NCBI GenBank assembly: GCA_030441535.1
Contig: JAUJFZ010000001.1
Location: 627,189-691,188, forward strand
Direction: 5' to 3'
Length of the DNA stretch: 64,000 nt
Origin: Betaproteobacteria bacterium LSUCC0117
GTDB lineage: Bacteria; Pseudomonadota; Gammaproteobacteria; Burkholderiales; Burkholderiaceae_C
Positions 33,012 through 42,054 of the stretch are shown here, one piece after another; within the stretch, counting starts at the first letter, position 1; every line of letters begins with the position of its first letter. The notes below the pieces were generated by a model that had not been told where the DNA came from, ran no database searches, and saw only the letters and a program-made list of their open reading frames with translations. A program made the translations under genes and the position numbers.

Positions 33012-34709
33012 TCATGCGGCGAGGTTTTCGACCAGGGCTTCGGCCAGATGGCCCTGGGTGGTGCGGCTGGAGTTCAGCCGGTGGCGTAGTTCGTTGCAGA
33101 GCTGGCGGAGTTCTTCAGCGCGGGCGACGATGCGGGATTGTTCGGCCAGCGGTGGTAGCGGAAACGGCTTATTCTCGAAGTAGGCTCTCGGCAAACGTTT
33201 CTGCCCTGCGGAACCCGTCATGACCGCTTCGCCACCGACGAGGAACCCCGGGGTCTTGAGAAACAGCAGGACATACCGGGGTGCGATCCCACCAAGTGGG
33301 CGAACGATATGTAATTCGGTCGTACCCGCGCCGATGCCGTTGCTCAGATTCTGGAATACAGTCGACTTTCCGTTCTCGAAACAGGGGGTAATTTTGGCGA
33401 CGCCGACATCCCCCTCGGCGAACTGCGTGAAGCCCGACTTGATATCGCGCCACATCCGGGGCTCTACCTGATGAGGCTCGGTGAACTTGACGGGGATAGA
33501 GCTCATCTGGACAAACGAAGCGATCGTGTCATCCGCAGCGTCATTTCTCGGGTTAATCACCCCGACTGTCGCCAAGCTTGTCCACTCCCAACCCTGTGGC
33601 AACTCAAACGGCTTTTCCTCATCGCTGATCGGCGCCAGCAGCTTGTCGCGCTTGATCTTGCCCTCGGCAATCAGCCGATCCTTCTCGGCCCGAATGCGCT
33701 GCAGCAGTATGCTGGCGGGTTCATCGCTGGAGTCTTGCGGTACCAGTAGGCCCCGTACTGCCAGTTGCAGGATGGTTTGCTCCAGCGCGTCCACGGCCTC
33801 GGGGCGGTCGAGCAGCAGGTCGAAATGCGCGGTCACGCGCTGCCAGTTGGCGGCCAGTTCCTCGGCCGTGGCGCTGTCAGTCAGCGTGCCCAGCAGCGTC
33901 TGCACCAGTTGGGTATGCTGCTTGGCGTCCAGTTGTCCCTTGGCTTCCAGGGCATCGCACAGGCGCATCAGTTCTTCAGCGCGGGCGACGATGCGGGATT
34001 GTTCGGCCAGCGGTGGTAGCGGAAACGGCTTATTCTCGAAGTAGGCTCTCGGCAAACGTTTCTGCCCTGCGGAACCCGTCATGACCGCTTCGCCACCGAC
34101 GAGGAACCCCGGGGTCTTGAGAAACAGCAGGACATACCGGGGTGCGATCCCACCAAGTGGGCGAACGATATGTAATTCGGTCGTACCCGCGCCGATGCCG
34201 TTGCTCAGATTCTGGAATACAGTCGACTTTCCGTTCTCGAAACAGGGGGTAATTTTGGCGACGCCGACATCCCCCTCGGCGAACTGCGTGAAGCCCGACT
34301 TGATATCGCGCCACATCCGGGGCTCTACCTGATGAGGCTCGGTGAACTTGACGGGGATAGAGCTCATCTGGACAAACGAAGCGATCGTGTCATCCGCAGC
34401 GTCATTTCTCGGGTTAATCACCCCGACTGTCGCCAAGCTTGTCCACTCCCAACCCTGTGGCAACTCAAACGGCTTTTCCTCATCGCTGATCGGCGCCAGC
34501 AGCTTGTCGCGCTTGATCTTGCCCTCGGCAATCAGCCGATCCTTCTCGGCCCGAATGCGCTGCAGCAGTATGCTGGCGGGTTCATCGCCCGGGTTCTGCG
34601 GCACCAGCTTGCCCTGCACCGCCAGCGTCAAGATCAGCTCACGCAACCGAGCCACACCGTCCGGTGCAGTAGCCAGCAGGTCGAAGTGCTCCAGCAGCAT
34701 CTCGCTCAT
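33012..34709 (-). CDS. hsdS: Type I restriction-modification specificity subunit with duplicated TRD
   Basis: This is the DNA-recognition subunit of the HsdRMS complex, 565 residues long. Each half contains a target recognition domain followed by a conserved helix (PLPPLAEQSRIVARAEEL). Unusually the two halves are identical over about 206 residues (roughly 41-247 and 328-534), because 619 bp of DNA are duplicated exactly. Only the N-terminal region, the central linker (about 248-327) and the last 31 residues differ. The start at 34709 overlaps the hsdM stop by 4 bp (ATGA); the frame open to 35150 is a shadow of hsdM. Confidence 0.92.
   Translation of the reverse strand: MSEMLLEHFDLLATAPDGVARLRELILTLAVQGKLVPQNPGDEPASILLQRIRAEKDRLIAEGKIKRDKLLAPISDEEKPFELPQGWEWTSLATVGVINPRNDAADDTIASFVQMSSIPVKFTEPHQVEPRMWRDIKSGFTQFAEGDVGVAKITPCFENGKSTVFQNLSNGIGAGTTELHIVRPLGGIAPRYVLLFLKTPGFLVGGEAVMTGSAGQKRLPRAYFENKPFPLPPLAEQSRIVARAEELMRLCDALEAKGQLDAKQHTQLVQTLLGTLTDSATAEELAANWQRVTAHFDLLLDRPEAVDALEQTILQLAVRGLLVPQDSSDEPASILLQRIRAEKDRLIAEGKIKRDKLLAPISDEEKPFELPQGWEWTSLATVGVINPRNDAADDTIASFVQMSSIPVKFTEPHQVEPRMWRDIKSGFTQFAEGDVGVAKITPCFENGKSTVFQNLSNGIGAGTTELHIVRPLGGIAPRYVLLFLKTPGFLVGGEAVMTGSAGQKRLPRAYFENKPFPLPPLAEQSRIVARAEELRQLCNELRHRLNSSRTTQGHLAEALVENLAA
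33109..33727. repeat. 619-bp direct repeat, copy encoding the second TRD
   Basis: This copy is offset from the other by 861 bp. The translations of the two copies agree over their whole length in every frame I compared, so the DNA appears identical. It ends sharply where hsdS sequence becomes unrelated. Confidence 0.95.
33970..34588. repeat. 619-bp direct repeat, copy encoding the first TRD
   Basis: This is the partner of 33109-33727. Both ends fall in the conserved helical regions of hsdS, which is where homologous exchange between TRDs normally happens. Confidence 0.95.
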
Positions 34710-36175
34710 GCCTTTGCCCCCAGCGAAGCCGCCAGGATCGCCTTGAGCTGATCGCGCAGGCCCTGTGCCTCGGCCTGCAAGCGGGCGTAGTCGGCCAACA
34801 GCACCTCGGGGTCGTGGCTCACCTGTTCGCCCACGTGGGGGTTCTTCTGGTCCAGGTTGTAGTTTGCGGCCTTGATCTGCTCGATGCTCACCTTCCAGGC
34901 ACGCTCGTTTTCCACGCGGGCGGCAAAGCCGTCCGCCTCGGTACCCCACCAGGCTTTTTCGGCATCGAACTCCTCGATGCGGATGGGCTTGGTTTTGTTG
35001 TAGCTCTTCACGCCCGGTGGGTAGGGGTGCTCGTAGTACCAGATGTGCTGGGTGGGTGTGCCCTTGGTGAAGAACAGCAGGTTGGTCTTGATACCGGTGT
35101 AAGGTGCAAACACGCCGTTGGGCAGCCGCACGATGGTGTGCAGGTTGCACTCGGCTAGCAACTGTTCCTTGATACGTGTCTTCACACCTTCGCCAAACAG
35201 CGTGCCGTCGGGCAGCACCAGCGCGGCGCGGCCGTTCTGTTTAAGGATGTGCTTGATCAGCACCAGGAACAGATCGGCGGTTTCCTTTGTGCGCACGTCG
35301 GATGGGAAACCCTGTTCGATGCCAGGTTCTTCGGTGCCGCCAAAGGGCGGGTTGGTCAGCACCACGTCCACACGGTCTTGTGGGCCGTAGTCACGCAGTG
35401 GGCGTACCAGGGTGTTGTCGTGGCGAACGCTGCTGGGCACCTCGATGCCGTGCAGCATCAGGTTGGTGACACACAGCATGTGGGGCATCTGCTTCTTCTC
35501 CACCCCACGGATGCTTTGCTGCAGAACCGCTTCCTGCTCGGGGTTTTGCACCTGTCGGCGCAAATGCTCGATGGAGCAAACCAAGAAGCCACCCGTACCG
35601 GTGGCCGGGTCAAACACCACCTCGCCCAGTTGGGGATTTGTCATGTCCACCATGAACTGTGTGACAGCCCGTGGGGTGTAGAACTCGCCCGCGTTGCCGG
35701 CGGCCTGCAGGTCTTTCAGCAGCTTTTCGTACAGGTCGTTAAACAGGTGCCTTTCGCTCTGCCGGTTGAAGTCGATGCCGTTGAGCTTGTTGATCACCTG
35801 GCGCAGCAGGTGGCCGCTCTTCATGTAGTTGAAGGCGTCTTCAAACACACTGCGAACCACGTAACCACGCGGGTTGCGCTCAGGGTCACCTGGTAATGAC
35901 TTCAGGGCTACGAACAAGGTGTTGTTGACGAAATCCAGCAAGTTGTCGCCGGTCATACCCTCTGCATCTGCGGCCCAGGTCCTCCAACGCAAACTGTCGA
36001 CAATGGGGCTGGTGTATTCGTCGCGGGTGAGCTCTAGCTCCTCTTCCAAGGCGTCAAAGACCTTAAGGAACAACAGCCAGGTGAGCTGCGAGATGCGCTG
36101 AGCATCGCCGTCCACGCCAGAGTCTTGGCGCATGATGTCTTGAATGGATTTGACAACGGTGGAGCGGTTGGACAT
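34706..36175 (-). CDS. hsdM: Type I restriction-modification DNA methyltransferase subunit
   Basis: This N6-adenine methyltransferase subunit of 489 residues has the SAM motif DPATGTGG (about 189-196) and the catalytic NPPF (275-278). An N-terminal helical domain (SIQDIMRQDSGVDG onward) and the connecting EFYTPRAV motif are typical of HsdM. It lies between hsdR (18 bp upstream) and hsdS (4-bp overlap), so the three subunits are made from one transcript. Confidence 0.96.
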   Translation of the reverse strand: MSNRSTVVKSIQDIMRQDSGVDGDAQRISQLTWLLFLKVFDALEEELELTRDEYTSPIVDSLRWRTWAADAEGMTGDNLLDFVNNTLFVALKSLPGDPERNPRGYVVRSVFEDAFNYMKSGHLLRQVINKLNGIDFNRQSERHLFNDLYEKLLKDLQAAGNAGEFYTPRAVTQFMVDMTNPQLGEVVFDPATGTGGFLVCSIEHLRRQVQNPEQEAVLQQSIRGVEKKQMPHMLCVTNLMLHGIEVPSSVRHDNTLVRPLRDYGPQDRVDVVLTNPPFGGTEEPGIEQGFPSDVRTKETADLFLVLIKHILKQNGRAALVLPDGTLFGEGVKTRIKEQLLAECNLHTIVRLPNGVFAPYTGIKTNLLFFTKGTPTQHIWYYEHPYPPGVKSYNKTKPIRIEEFDAEKAWWGTEADGFAARVENERAWKVSIEQIKAANYNLDQKNPHVGEQVSHDPEVLLADYARLQAEAQGLRDQLKAILAASLGAKA

Positions 36176-36193
36176 AGAGAATTTTGGACTGAA

Positions 36194-38638
36194 TTAACCG
36201 GGGTTAAGCGCATACAGCTCACGCTCAAGTGTTTTTATGGCGCTCACAAACTGCGGGCGACCGCCAAAACTCTTTACGAGCTCAACAGGGCTACCCAAGC
36301 TGGTAAACGGCTGGATTTTGAGCACCTCGGTGCTCTCAATGGCGACGACGCCCTCGTCGGCGTATTTATCCAGAAGCGCATCCAGTACCTTGCGGGCGAT
36401 AGGCCCGTATTCGGTGAAAACATTACGCTGCTTCACTCTGCGAGCGCGCTCTTTTCGTGACAAAAAAGGCTGGTCGTACGCCACGTGTAACAACAGGTCA
36501 AAGGGATCAAGATCTTTGCCAACTTCGTCGGCCAAGGCGTCGAGAAGAACACCGTGGTGCTCCAACTCCTCAATTAAAGTTGCTTTTCGATCCGCCTGTT
36601 GCCAGGTTTGCAGAAATGCATCTAGCGAATCAAATTTTTTGCTCAGGTTGATCCGAGTGTAGTCGCGCAAACTTTCCGTGATGAGTTTTCCGTGGGCATC
36701 TAGGTACTGCACCCTTTCGCGAGCCACCATTACAGTTACGTTACCACCGACCACGTACCTAGCGTGTGGCTCACCCGGGGGTATTACACCTGGGGGAAAT
36801 GGCGGGCCCTCTGGTGGCTGGACCCCGTCAGTGCCTGGCATTGCACCCGGCAGATCGTCCGGCGGTGCAACTGGATCGTCTCCCTTAGGCTGGTAAATCT
36901 GGACAGGGTCACCATCAAAGTCCTTGTCGGCAAACAGCTCTGTTGTGCGTTTAAAGTCTAAGATGGTGAACCAAGTCTTCCCGTGATGTTCGTTGATACG
37001 TGTGCCACGCCCGATGATCTGCTTAAACAGTGTCATCGATTTGATATTTTGGTCCAACACAATGAGCTTGCAAGTCTGGGCATCTACCCCCGTACTCATT
37101 AGCTTAGAAGTAGTGGCAATGACCGGGTAAGGCTTTGCAGGATCGATGAAGTTATCGAGCTGGGCCTTTCCCTCGGCGTTGTCGCCCGTTATTTGAACCA
37201 CATACTTGGAGTTGGAGGCGCAGATATCTGCGTTCGCGTTAGCAAGTGCTTGTCGCATGCGTGCTGCGTGATCGATATCCTCACAAAATACGATGGTCTT
37301 GGCGTTGCGATCAGTAGCCTTGAGGTACTGAGTGATTTTGTTAGCAACTGCCTCGTCGCGCTTCTCCAAAACCAAATGACGATTCATGTCCGCGCCGGTG
37401 TAAACACGATCTTCAATGAGGTTGCCGTGTTTGTCAGTCATACCCGCCGTAGGGCGCCAACCGAAGGTGTCTTTGTCTAGGTCCACTCGGATGACCTTGT
37501 ATGGAGCCAAAAAACCATCTTCAATGCCTTGCTTGAGGCTATAGGTATATATGGGTTCTCCGAAGTAATCGATGTTTGAGATGTCTTCAGTTTCTTTGGG
37601 GGTGGCAGTCAAACCTACTTGAGCGGCTGAACTGAAATACGTGAGGATATCTCGCCAAGCTGAATCCTCAGAAGCGCTACCCCGATGGCACTCATCCACG
37701 ATGATCAAGTCAAAAAAGTCTGGACTGAACTGTTTGTAGATATTGCTTTCCTCGTCGGTACCGGTGACAGCTTGATAAAGTGAAAGATAAATCTCATAAC
37801 TTTTATCAACCTGCTTGGTGGTTTTGTTTACAGCGAGGTCCACATCTTCAACCGTGATAACACCTTGCGCATCTACGCGCTCCACGCCCTTGGCGTTCGG
37901 GCTAAGCTTAGCCATTGCCCCTTTGAACGGGCGAAAATCGTTCACCATGGTCTGGTCAATGAGGATATTGCGGTCGGCTAGGAACAGAATGCGTTTTTTA
38001 GCCTTGCTCTTCCACAATCGCCAAATAATCTGAAACGCGGTGTAAGTTTTGCCTGTGCCAGTTGCCATGACTAGAAGCACGCGGTTCTGCCCATTCGCAA
38101 TGGCCTCAACGGTACGATTGATGGCGTTGAGCTGGTAGTAGCGAGGAGTCTTGCTTGGCGAGTAGTCGAAGGCCGCAATTTGGCTCACCTCTTCGGACCA
38201 TCCTTTCCATGCGCAGTACCTAGACCATAGCTCTTGCGGTGAGGGGAATTCTTCTAACGTGAGATTACGCTCCAACACGCCATCGGCCATGGTCGCATCA
38301 CGGAAAACAAAACCATCACCGTTGCTTGCGAAACAGAACGGCACGTCCAGCAACTCAGCATACTTGATGGCCTGATCCATGCCCGCGCCGAGCGCGTGAT
38401 TGTTATCTTTTGCTTCAACGACCGCAAGCGGAATGTTGGGCTTCAGGAACAAAGCGTAATCCGCCCTTAAAACCGTAGACTTGTCTCGTTGCGCCCTTTG
38501 CCCACGAACCACTACACGACCGGCTCTAAGAGGAAACTCGCGATAAAGCTGCTCCATAGCGTTCCAGCCAGCCGTCACCATGGCCGGTCGGATGTATTTA
38601 TCGCAGATGTCACTCTCGGAGAGATTCTTCTTGTTCAT
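36194..38638 (-). CDS. hsdR: Type I restriction endonuclease, motor/nuclease subunit
   Basis: This 814-residue subunit cuts DNA after ATP-driven translocation. The PD-(D/E)xK nuclease is N-terminal: D60 in RADYALFL and E75-A-K77 in VVEAKDNN. The helicase motor follows with ATGTGKTY (motif I, about 191-198), DECHRG (about 315-320), TATP (344-347) and QIIGRGTRI (motif VI). Start MNKKNLSES at 38638; the frame upstream is not conserved-looking. No frameshift or loss of a motif is seen, so the subunit looks functional. Confidence 0.95.
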   Translation of the reverse strand: MNKKNLSESDICDKYIRPAMVTAGWNAMEQLYREFPLRAGRVVVRGQRAQRDKSTVLRADYALFLKPNIPLAVVEAKDNNHALGAGMDQAIKYAELLDVPFCFASNGDGFVFRDATMADGVLERNLTLEEFPSPQELWSRYCAWKGWSEEVSQIAAFDYSPSKTPRYYQLNAINRTVEAIANGQNRVLLVMATGTGKTYTAFQIIWRLWKSKAKKRILFLADRNILIDQTMVNDFRPFKGAMAKLSPNAKGVERVDAQGVITVEDVDLAVNKTTKQVDKSYEIYLSLYQAVTGTDEESNIYKQFSPDFFDLIIVDECHRGSASEDSAWRDILTYFSSAAQVGLTATPKETEDISNIDYFGEPIYTYSLKQGIEDGFLAPYKVIRVDLDKDTFGWRPTAGMTDKHGNLIEDRVYTGADMNRHLVLEKRDEAVANKITQYLKATDRNAKTIVFCEDIDHAARMRQALANANADICASNSKYVVQITGDNAEGKAQLDNFIDPAKPYPVIATTSKLMSTGVDAQTCKLIVLDQNIKSMTLFKQIIGRGTRINEHHGKTWFTILDFKRTTELFADKDFDGDPVQIYQPKGDDPVAPPDDLPGAMPGTDGVQPPEGPPFPPGVIPPGEPHARYVVGGNVTVMVARERVQYLDAHGKLITESLRDYTRINLSKKFDSLDAFLQTWQQADRKATLIEELEHHGVLLDALADEVGKDLDPFDLLLHVAYDQPFLSRKERARRVKQRNVFTEYGPIARKVLDALLDKYADEGVVAIESTEVLKIQPFTSLGSPVELVKSFGGRPQFVSAIKTLERELYALNPG

Positions 38639-38945
38639 ATCGCAGTGATGTGGGTCTGTATGTAAGCCTCTTCTACCACGATTCAAACTCTGGCCAACAA
38701 GGGCTTATTCGTTTGATGTACTTACATTGGAGTAAATTCGCCTCGCTATGTACGCGACGCCTATTGGTACCTGGGTATCCCCGGGGGCCTCGGGGCCCCT
38801 GCCCTAGGCCAAACCGAACCCAGGAGACGCACCCTTCTGAGGCTAGCATTTCAAAAAGATACAGACTAATGATCTCAACCCAGTCTCAAAGCCCAGATCA
38901 ACGTTGATATAGGCCCGATTTAATGGTGGGTAAATTGGTGGGTAC
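38639..38945. other. Island end between hsdR and the tRNA operon terminator
   Basis: No gene is visible. The stretch must contain the hsd promoter, which I cannot pinpoint. A very GC-rich patch near 38778-38800 has overlapping CCCCGGGG and GGGGCCCC palindromes. Two tandem 12-bp repeats lie at the right end. No copy of the tRNA-Asp 3' end was found at the left edge of the island. Confidence 0.5.
38922..38945. repeat. Two tandem 12-bp repeats beside the tRNA operon
   Basis: AATGGTGGGTAA is followed at once by ATTGGTGGGTAC. Short tandem repeats next to tRNA genes are often arm-type binding sites of a tyrosine integrase. No integrase gene remains in the island. Confidence 0.6.
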
Positions 38946-38972
38946 AAACAAAAAACGCGCCCGAAGGCGCGT
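38946..38972 (-). terminator. Terminator of the gltX-tRNA operon
   Basis: A perfect 7-bp stem (ACGCGCC/GGCGCGT) closes a stable TTCG tetraloop on the minus strand and is followed by a run of T. It lies 14 bp after tRNA-Asp. Confidence 0.93.
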
Positions 38973-38986
38973 ATTTGCTTGATATT

Positions 38987-39063
38987 TGGCGGAGTGGACG
39001 GGACTCGAACCCGCGACCCCCGGCGTGACAGGCCGGTATTCTAACCAACTGAACTACCACTCC
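38987..39063 (-). tRNA. tRNA-Asp (GTC)
   Basis: A 77-nt cloverleaf with acceptor stem GGAGTGG/CCACTCC, anticodon GTC in the loop CTGTCAC, T-arm GGGTTCGAGTCCC, and an encoded CCA end. It is the last gene of the tRNA cluster and faces the island with its 3' end. Confidence 0.97.
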
Positions 39064-39115
39064 ACGTGGACAGCTTTTAAGGAACGCTTGAGGCGTTCCG
39101 CAAGTACTGCAAACT

Positions 39116-39191
39116 TGGCGACCCTACGGGGATTCGAACCCCGGTACCCACCGTGAAAGGGTGGTGTCCTAGGCCTCTAGACGATAGGGTC
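39116..39191 (-). tRNA. tRNA-Glu (TTC)
   Basis: A 76-nt cloverleaf with acceptor GACCCTA/TAGGGTC, anticodon TTC in the loop CTTTCAC, T-arm GGGGTTCGAATCCCC, and encoded CCA. It lies downstream of gltX, whose enzyme charges it. Confidence 0.97.
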
Positions 39192-39263
39192 AAAACCTAG
39201 AATTTCCGACAGCTTTAAATTATACAACGATCTATCGTTTTTTAATCGTAAGCTGCATTTTTT

Positions 39264-39339
<76 letters not shown>

Positions 39340-39405
39340 TCAAATCCGTCTGGCGTTTCAGTCGCAACCGACACGCCATCCGAGCCCACAATTATAAAAC
39401 ATTTT

Positions 39406-40818
39406 TCAGAAGCTTCTGAGCCGCTCAATCACATTTTTTTTCTCGTGAAGAGCGAGCATTGCATCAACAGATGGGGTGTTCGGTGTGCCCATGACCAATA
39501 CGCGGATGGGCATTGCCAACTGAGGCATCTTGAGGCTGTGGGTGCTCAATACGGTTTTCATGCAGGCGCTGATTTGCTCACGGGTCCAATCGACCGCCGC
39601 TAACGCATCGGCCATCGCGTGAATGGCTGGAGTGACCTCGGGGGTCACATATTTTTCTAGATCCGCAGCAGCCGGTGTTACCGGGTTAAAGAAGGACACC
39701 ACCCAATCAGTCAGTGCAACCGTGGTTTCGCAGCGGTCTTTTAAAAGCCCACACATTGCTGGCAAACGACCGATCTCCTCGGGCGAGGGATTCAAACCGC
39801 GGGCGTGCAGCTGAGGTAATACCAGTGCCGCCAGAACCTCGTCATCGGTTGTTTTCATGTGCTGCGCATTCACCCAACGCAGCTTCGCTTCGTCAAACTG
39901 CGCGGCACTGCGACCCAGGTGATCTAGGTCAAACCACGCCAAGAATTGTTGGCTCGAGAAAACCTCATCGTCACCATGACTCCACCCCAGCCGTGCCAAG
40001 TAATTGATCATGGCCTCTGGCAGATACCCCTCATCGCGGAATTGCGTCACCGCCTTTGCGCCGTTGCGCTTGCTCATCTTCTCGCCGACTTCATTCAAGA
40101 CCGTGGGCAAGTGCGCATATAACGGCGGTTGTCCACCCAGCGCTTCGAAGATGTTGATCTGCCGCGGTGTGTTGTTGACATGGTCATCACCGCGAATAAC
40201 GTGCGTGATGCCCATATCAATGTCGTCAACGACAACACAGAAGTTGTAGGTGGGTGTGCCATCGGGACGTGCAATGACCAGGTCATCGAGTTCGGCGTTG
40301 GCTATCTCGATGCGGCCTTTCACCTTGTCGTCCCAAGCCACGACACCATCGGTTGGATTTTTAAAGCGCCAGACTGGTTTTACACCCTCGGGAATCGACG
40401 GCAGCACCTTACCGGGCTCGGGGCGCCAGGTACCGTCGTAGCGGGGCTTTTGTTTCGCAGCCATTTGCGCCTCGCGCAGCGAATCGAGCGCTTCCACACT
40501 CATGTAGCATGGGTAGACCAAGCCCTTCTCTTTCATCTGGGCCAGCACTTCGCGGTAACGGTCCATGCGCGCCATTTGATAGAACGGGCCTTCGTCGGGG
40601 ACCATGCCCAACCAAGCCATGCCTTCCAAGATCACATCAACTGACGCCTGCGTCGATCGTGCTTGGTCGGTATCTTCGATACGCAGAATAAAGTCACCGC
40701 CTGTCGAGCGGGCGAACGCCCATGGATAGAGCGCTGAGCGGATATTGCCTAAATGGATGAAGCCAGTTGGCGAAGGGGCAAATCGCGTTCGAACGCGGAT
40801 CGAATTCTCGGTGGTCAT
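39406..40818 (-). CDS. gltX: Glutamate--tRNA ligase
   Basis: This class I synthetase of 470 residues joins glutamate to tRNA-Glu. The HIGH-like motif is in PSPTGFIHLGN (about 15-25) and the KMSKR motif is at 247-251. The C-terminal helical anticodon-binding domain is complete. It sits upstream of tRNA-Ala, tRNA-Glu and tRNA-Asp on the same strand with no terminator evident between, so enzyme and cognate tRNA may share a transcript. Confidence 0.97.
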   Translation of the reverse strand: MTTENSIRVRTRFAPSPTGFIHLGNIRSALYPWAFARSTGGDFILRIEDTDQARSTQASVDVILEGMAWLGMVPDEGPFYQMARMDRYREVLAQMKEKGLVYPCYMSVEALDSLREAQMAAKQKPRYDGTWRPEPGKVLPSIPEGVKPVWRFKNPTDGVVAWDDKVKGRIEIANAELDDLVIARPDGTPTYNFCVVVDDIDMGITHVIRGDDHVNNTPRQINIFEALGGQPPLYAHLPTVLNEVGEKMSKRNGAKAVTQFRDEGYLPEAMINYLARLGWSHGDDEVFSSQQFLAWFDLDHLGRSAAQFDEAKLRWVNAQHMKTTDDEVLAALVLPQLHARGLNPSPEEIGRLPAMCGLLKDRCETTVALTDWVVSFFNPVTPAAADLEKYVTPEVTPAIHAMADALAAVDWTREQISACMKTVLSTHSLKMPQLAMPIRVLVMGTPNTPSVDAMLALHEKKNVIERLRSF

Positions 40819-40830
40819 AACAAATGTGGT

Positions 40831-42054
40831 TCAGCCAGCAACCGCACGCAGCGCTTGGGCAAAGTCAGCTTTCAAATCGTCGGTATGTTCAAGGCCGACC
40901 GATACGCGCACCAGTGCTTGACTGATGCCCGCTTGGGCTCGCTGTGGTTCTGTAAGCCGCCCATGTGACGTACTCGCGGGGTGTGATGCCAAGGTTTTCG
41001 TATCCCCTAAGTTGGTACAAATCTTAGCCAATTCCAAATGATTCAGTAGCGCAAATGCTTGAGCGCGGCCTGCTTCAGGCGATGTTGCTTTCAATTCGAA
41101 TGACAACACGCCGCCGCCCATGTTGCTTTGCTGACGCATCGCGAGCGCATGCTGGCTGTGCGATTGCAAACCAGGGTAGAAGACGCGGTTGACGGCAGGC
41201 TGCATGGACAGCCATTCAGCCAGCGCCAACGCATTGGCCGACTGGGCTCGCATGCGAATGCCCAAAGTCTCCAAGCCCTTCAGTACCACCCATGCGTTAA
41301 AGGGTGACAACGTCATCCCTGCGCTGCGAATAAGCGGCGAGAAAGCGTCATCCACCAGCGCTTGTGAGGCGCACAGGGCGCCCGCCATCACGCGCCCTTG
41401 GCCATCCAAAGATTTGGTACCTGAATGCACCACAATATCGGCGCCCAACGCAATAGGCTTTTGCAGGATGGGAGACGCAAAACAGTTATCGACGGCCAAC
41501 ACGGCGCCCGCGTCTTTTGCGATTTGCGCTAACGCTGCAATGTCACAAACATCCGTCAAAGGATTTGTTGGCGTCTCGGCAAACAATAATTTAGTTTGTG
41601 GTGTAACTGCCGCACGCCAAGCGGCCGCGTCAGTTTGCGACACAAAGGTAGTGGTCACGCCAAACTTTGCAAACTCAGAACCAATGAGCTTGATGGTCGA
41701 ACCAAACATCGAGTGTGAGCAAATCACATGGTCGCCACTACGCAGCAAACTCATGCAGAGCAATAGAATCGCGGACATGCCTGTGGACGTCGCGATCGCT
41801 GCTTCCGCGCCCTCCATGGCGGCCAACCGTTGTTCGAAACTGGCTACCGTGGGATTACCCAAACGGGCATAGGTGTAGCCCGCTTCGTCGCCCGCGAACC
41901 GAGCGGCAGCCACCTCGGCACTGGGCTGCTCATAGCCACTGGTCAGGTACAACGCTTCCGAGTTTTCACCATATTGACTGGGCTCGACCGCGGCGTGCAC
42001 CGCAATGGTCTCGGGATGCCAATTCGAGGGGCGTTTAGATGTGTCCGAGCTCAT
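40831..42054 (-). CDS. metZ: O-succinylhomoserine sulfhydrylase
   Basis: This PLP enzyme makes homocysteine from O-succinylhomoserine and sulfide. The 407-residue protein has the Cys/Met-metabolism fold; the PLP lysine is K214 in HSGTKSLDGQG, preceded by AVDNCFASP. The placement after purF is the one typical of metZ in betaproteobacteria and pseudomonads. Start overlaps the purF stop by 4 bp. Confidence 0.92.
   Translation of the reverse strand: MSSDTSKRPSNWHPETIAVHAAVEPSQYGENSEALYLTSGYEQPSAEVAAARFAGDEAGYTYARLGNPTVASFEQRLAAMEGAEAAIATSTGMSAILLLCMSLLRSGDHVICSHSMFGSTIKLIGSEFAKFGVTTTFVSQTDAAAWRAAVTPQTKLLFAETPTNPLTDVCDIAALAQIAKDAGAVLAVDNCFASPILQKPIALGADIVVHSGTKSLDGQGRVMAGALCASQALVDDAFSPLIRSAGMTLSPFNAWVVLKGLETLGIRMRAQSANALALAEWLSMQPAVNRVFYPGLQSHSQHALAMRQQSNMGGGVLSFELKATSPEAGRAQAFALLNHLELAKICTNLGDTKTLASHPASTSHGRLTEPQRAQAGISQALVRVSVGLEHTDDLKADFAQALRAVAG

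Noticed and set aside
33481..34044. A 187-codon plus-strand frame in hsdS
   Set aside because: It is antisense to hsdS. The related frame at 34342-34746 exists only because of the 619-bp repeat.
33109..34588. The idea that the hsdS duplication is purely an assembly error
   Set aside because: It cannot be excluded from sequence alone, but the linker between copies and both flanks are distinct and keep a continuous, well-formed HsdS frame, so a biological duplication is more likely.
34710..35150. An N-terminal extension of hsdS of 147 codons
   Set aside because: It overlaps hsdM in another frame and reads as low-complexity Arg/Pro/His sequence. The ATG at 34709 gives the family N-terminus and a 4-bp overlap.
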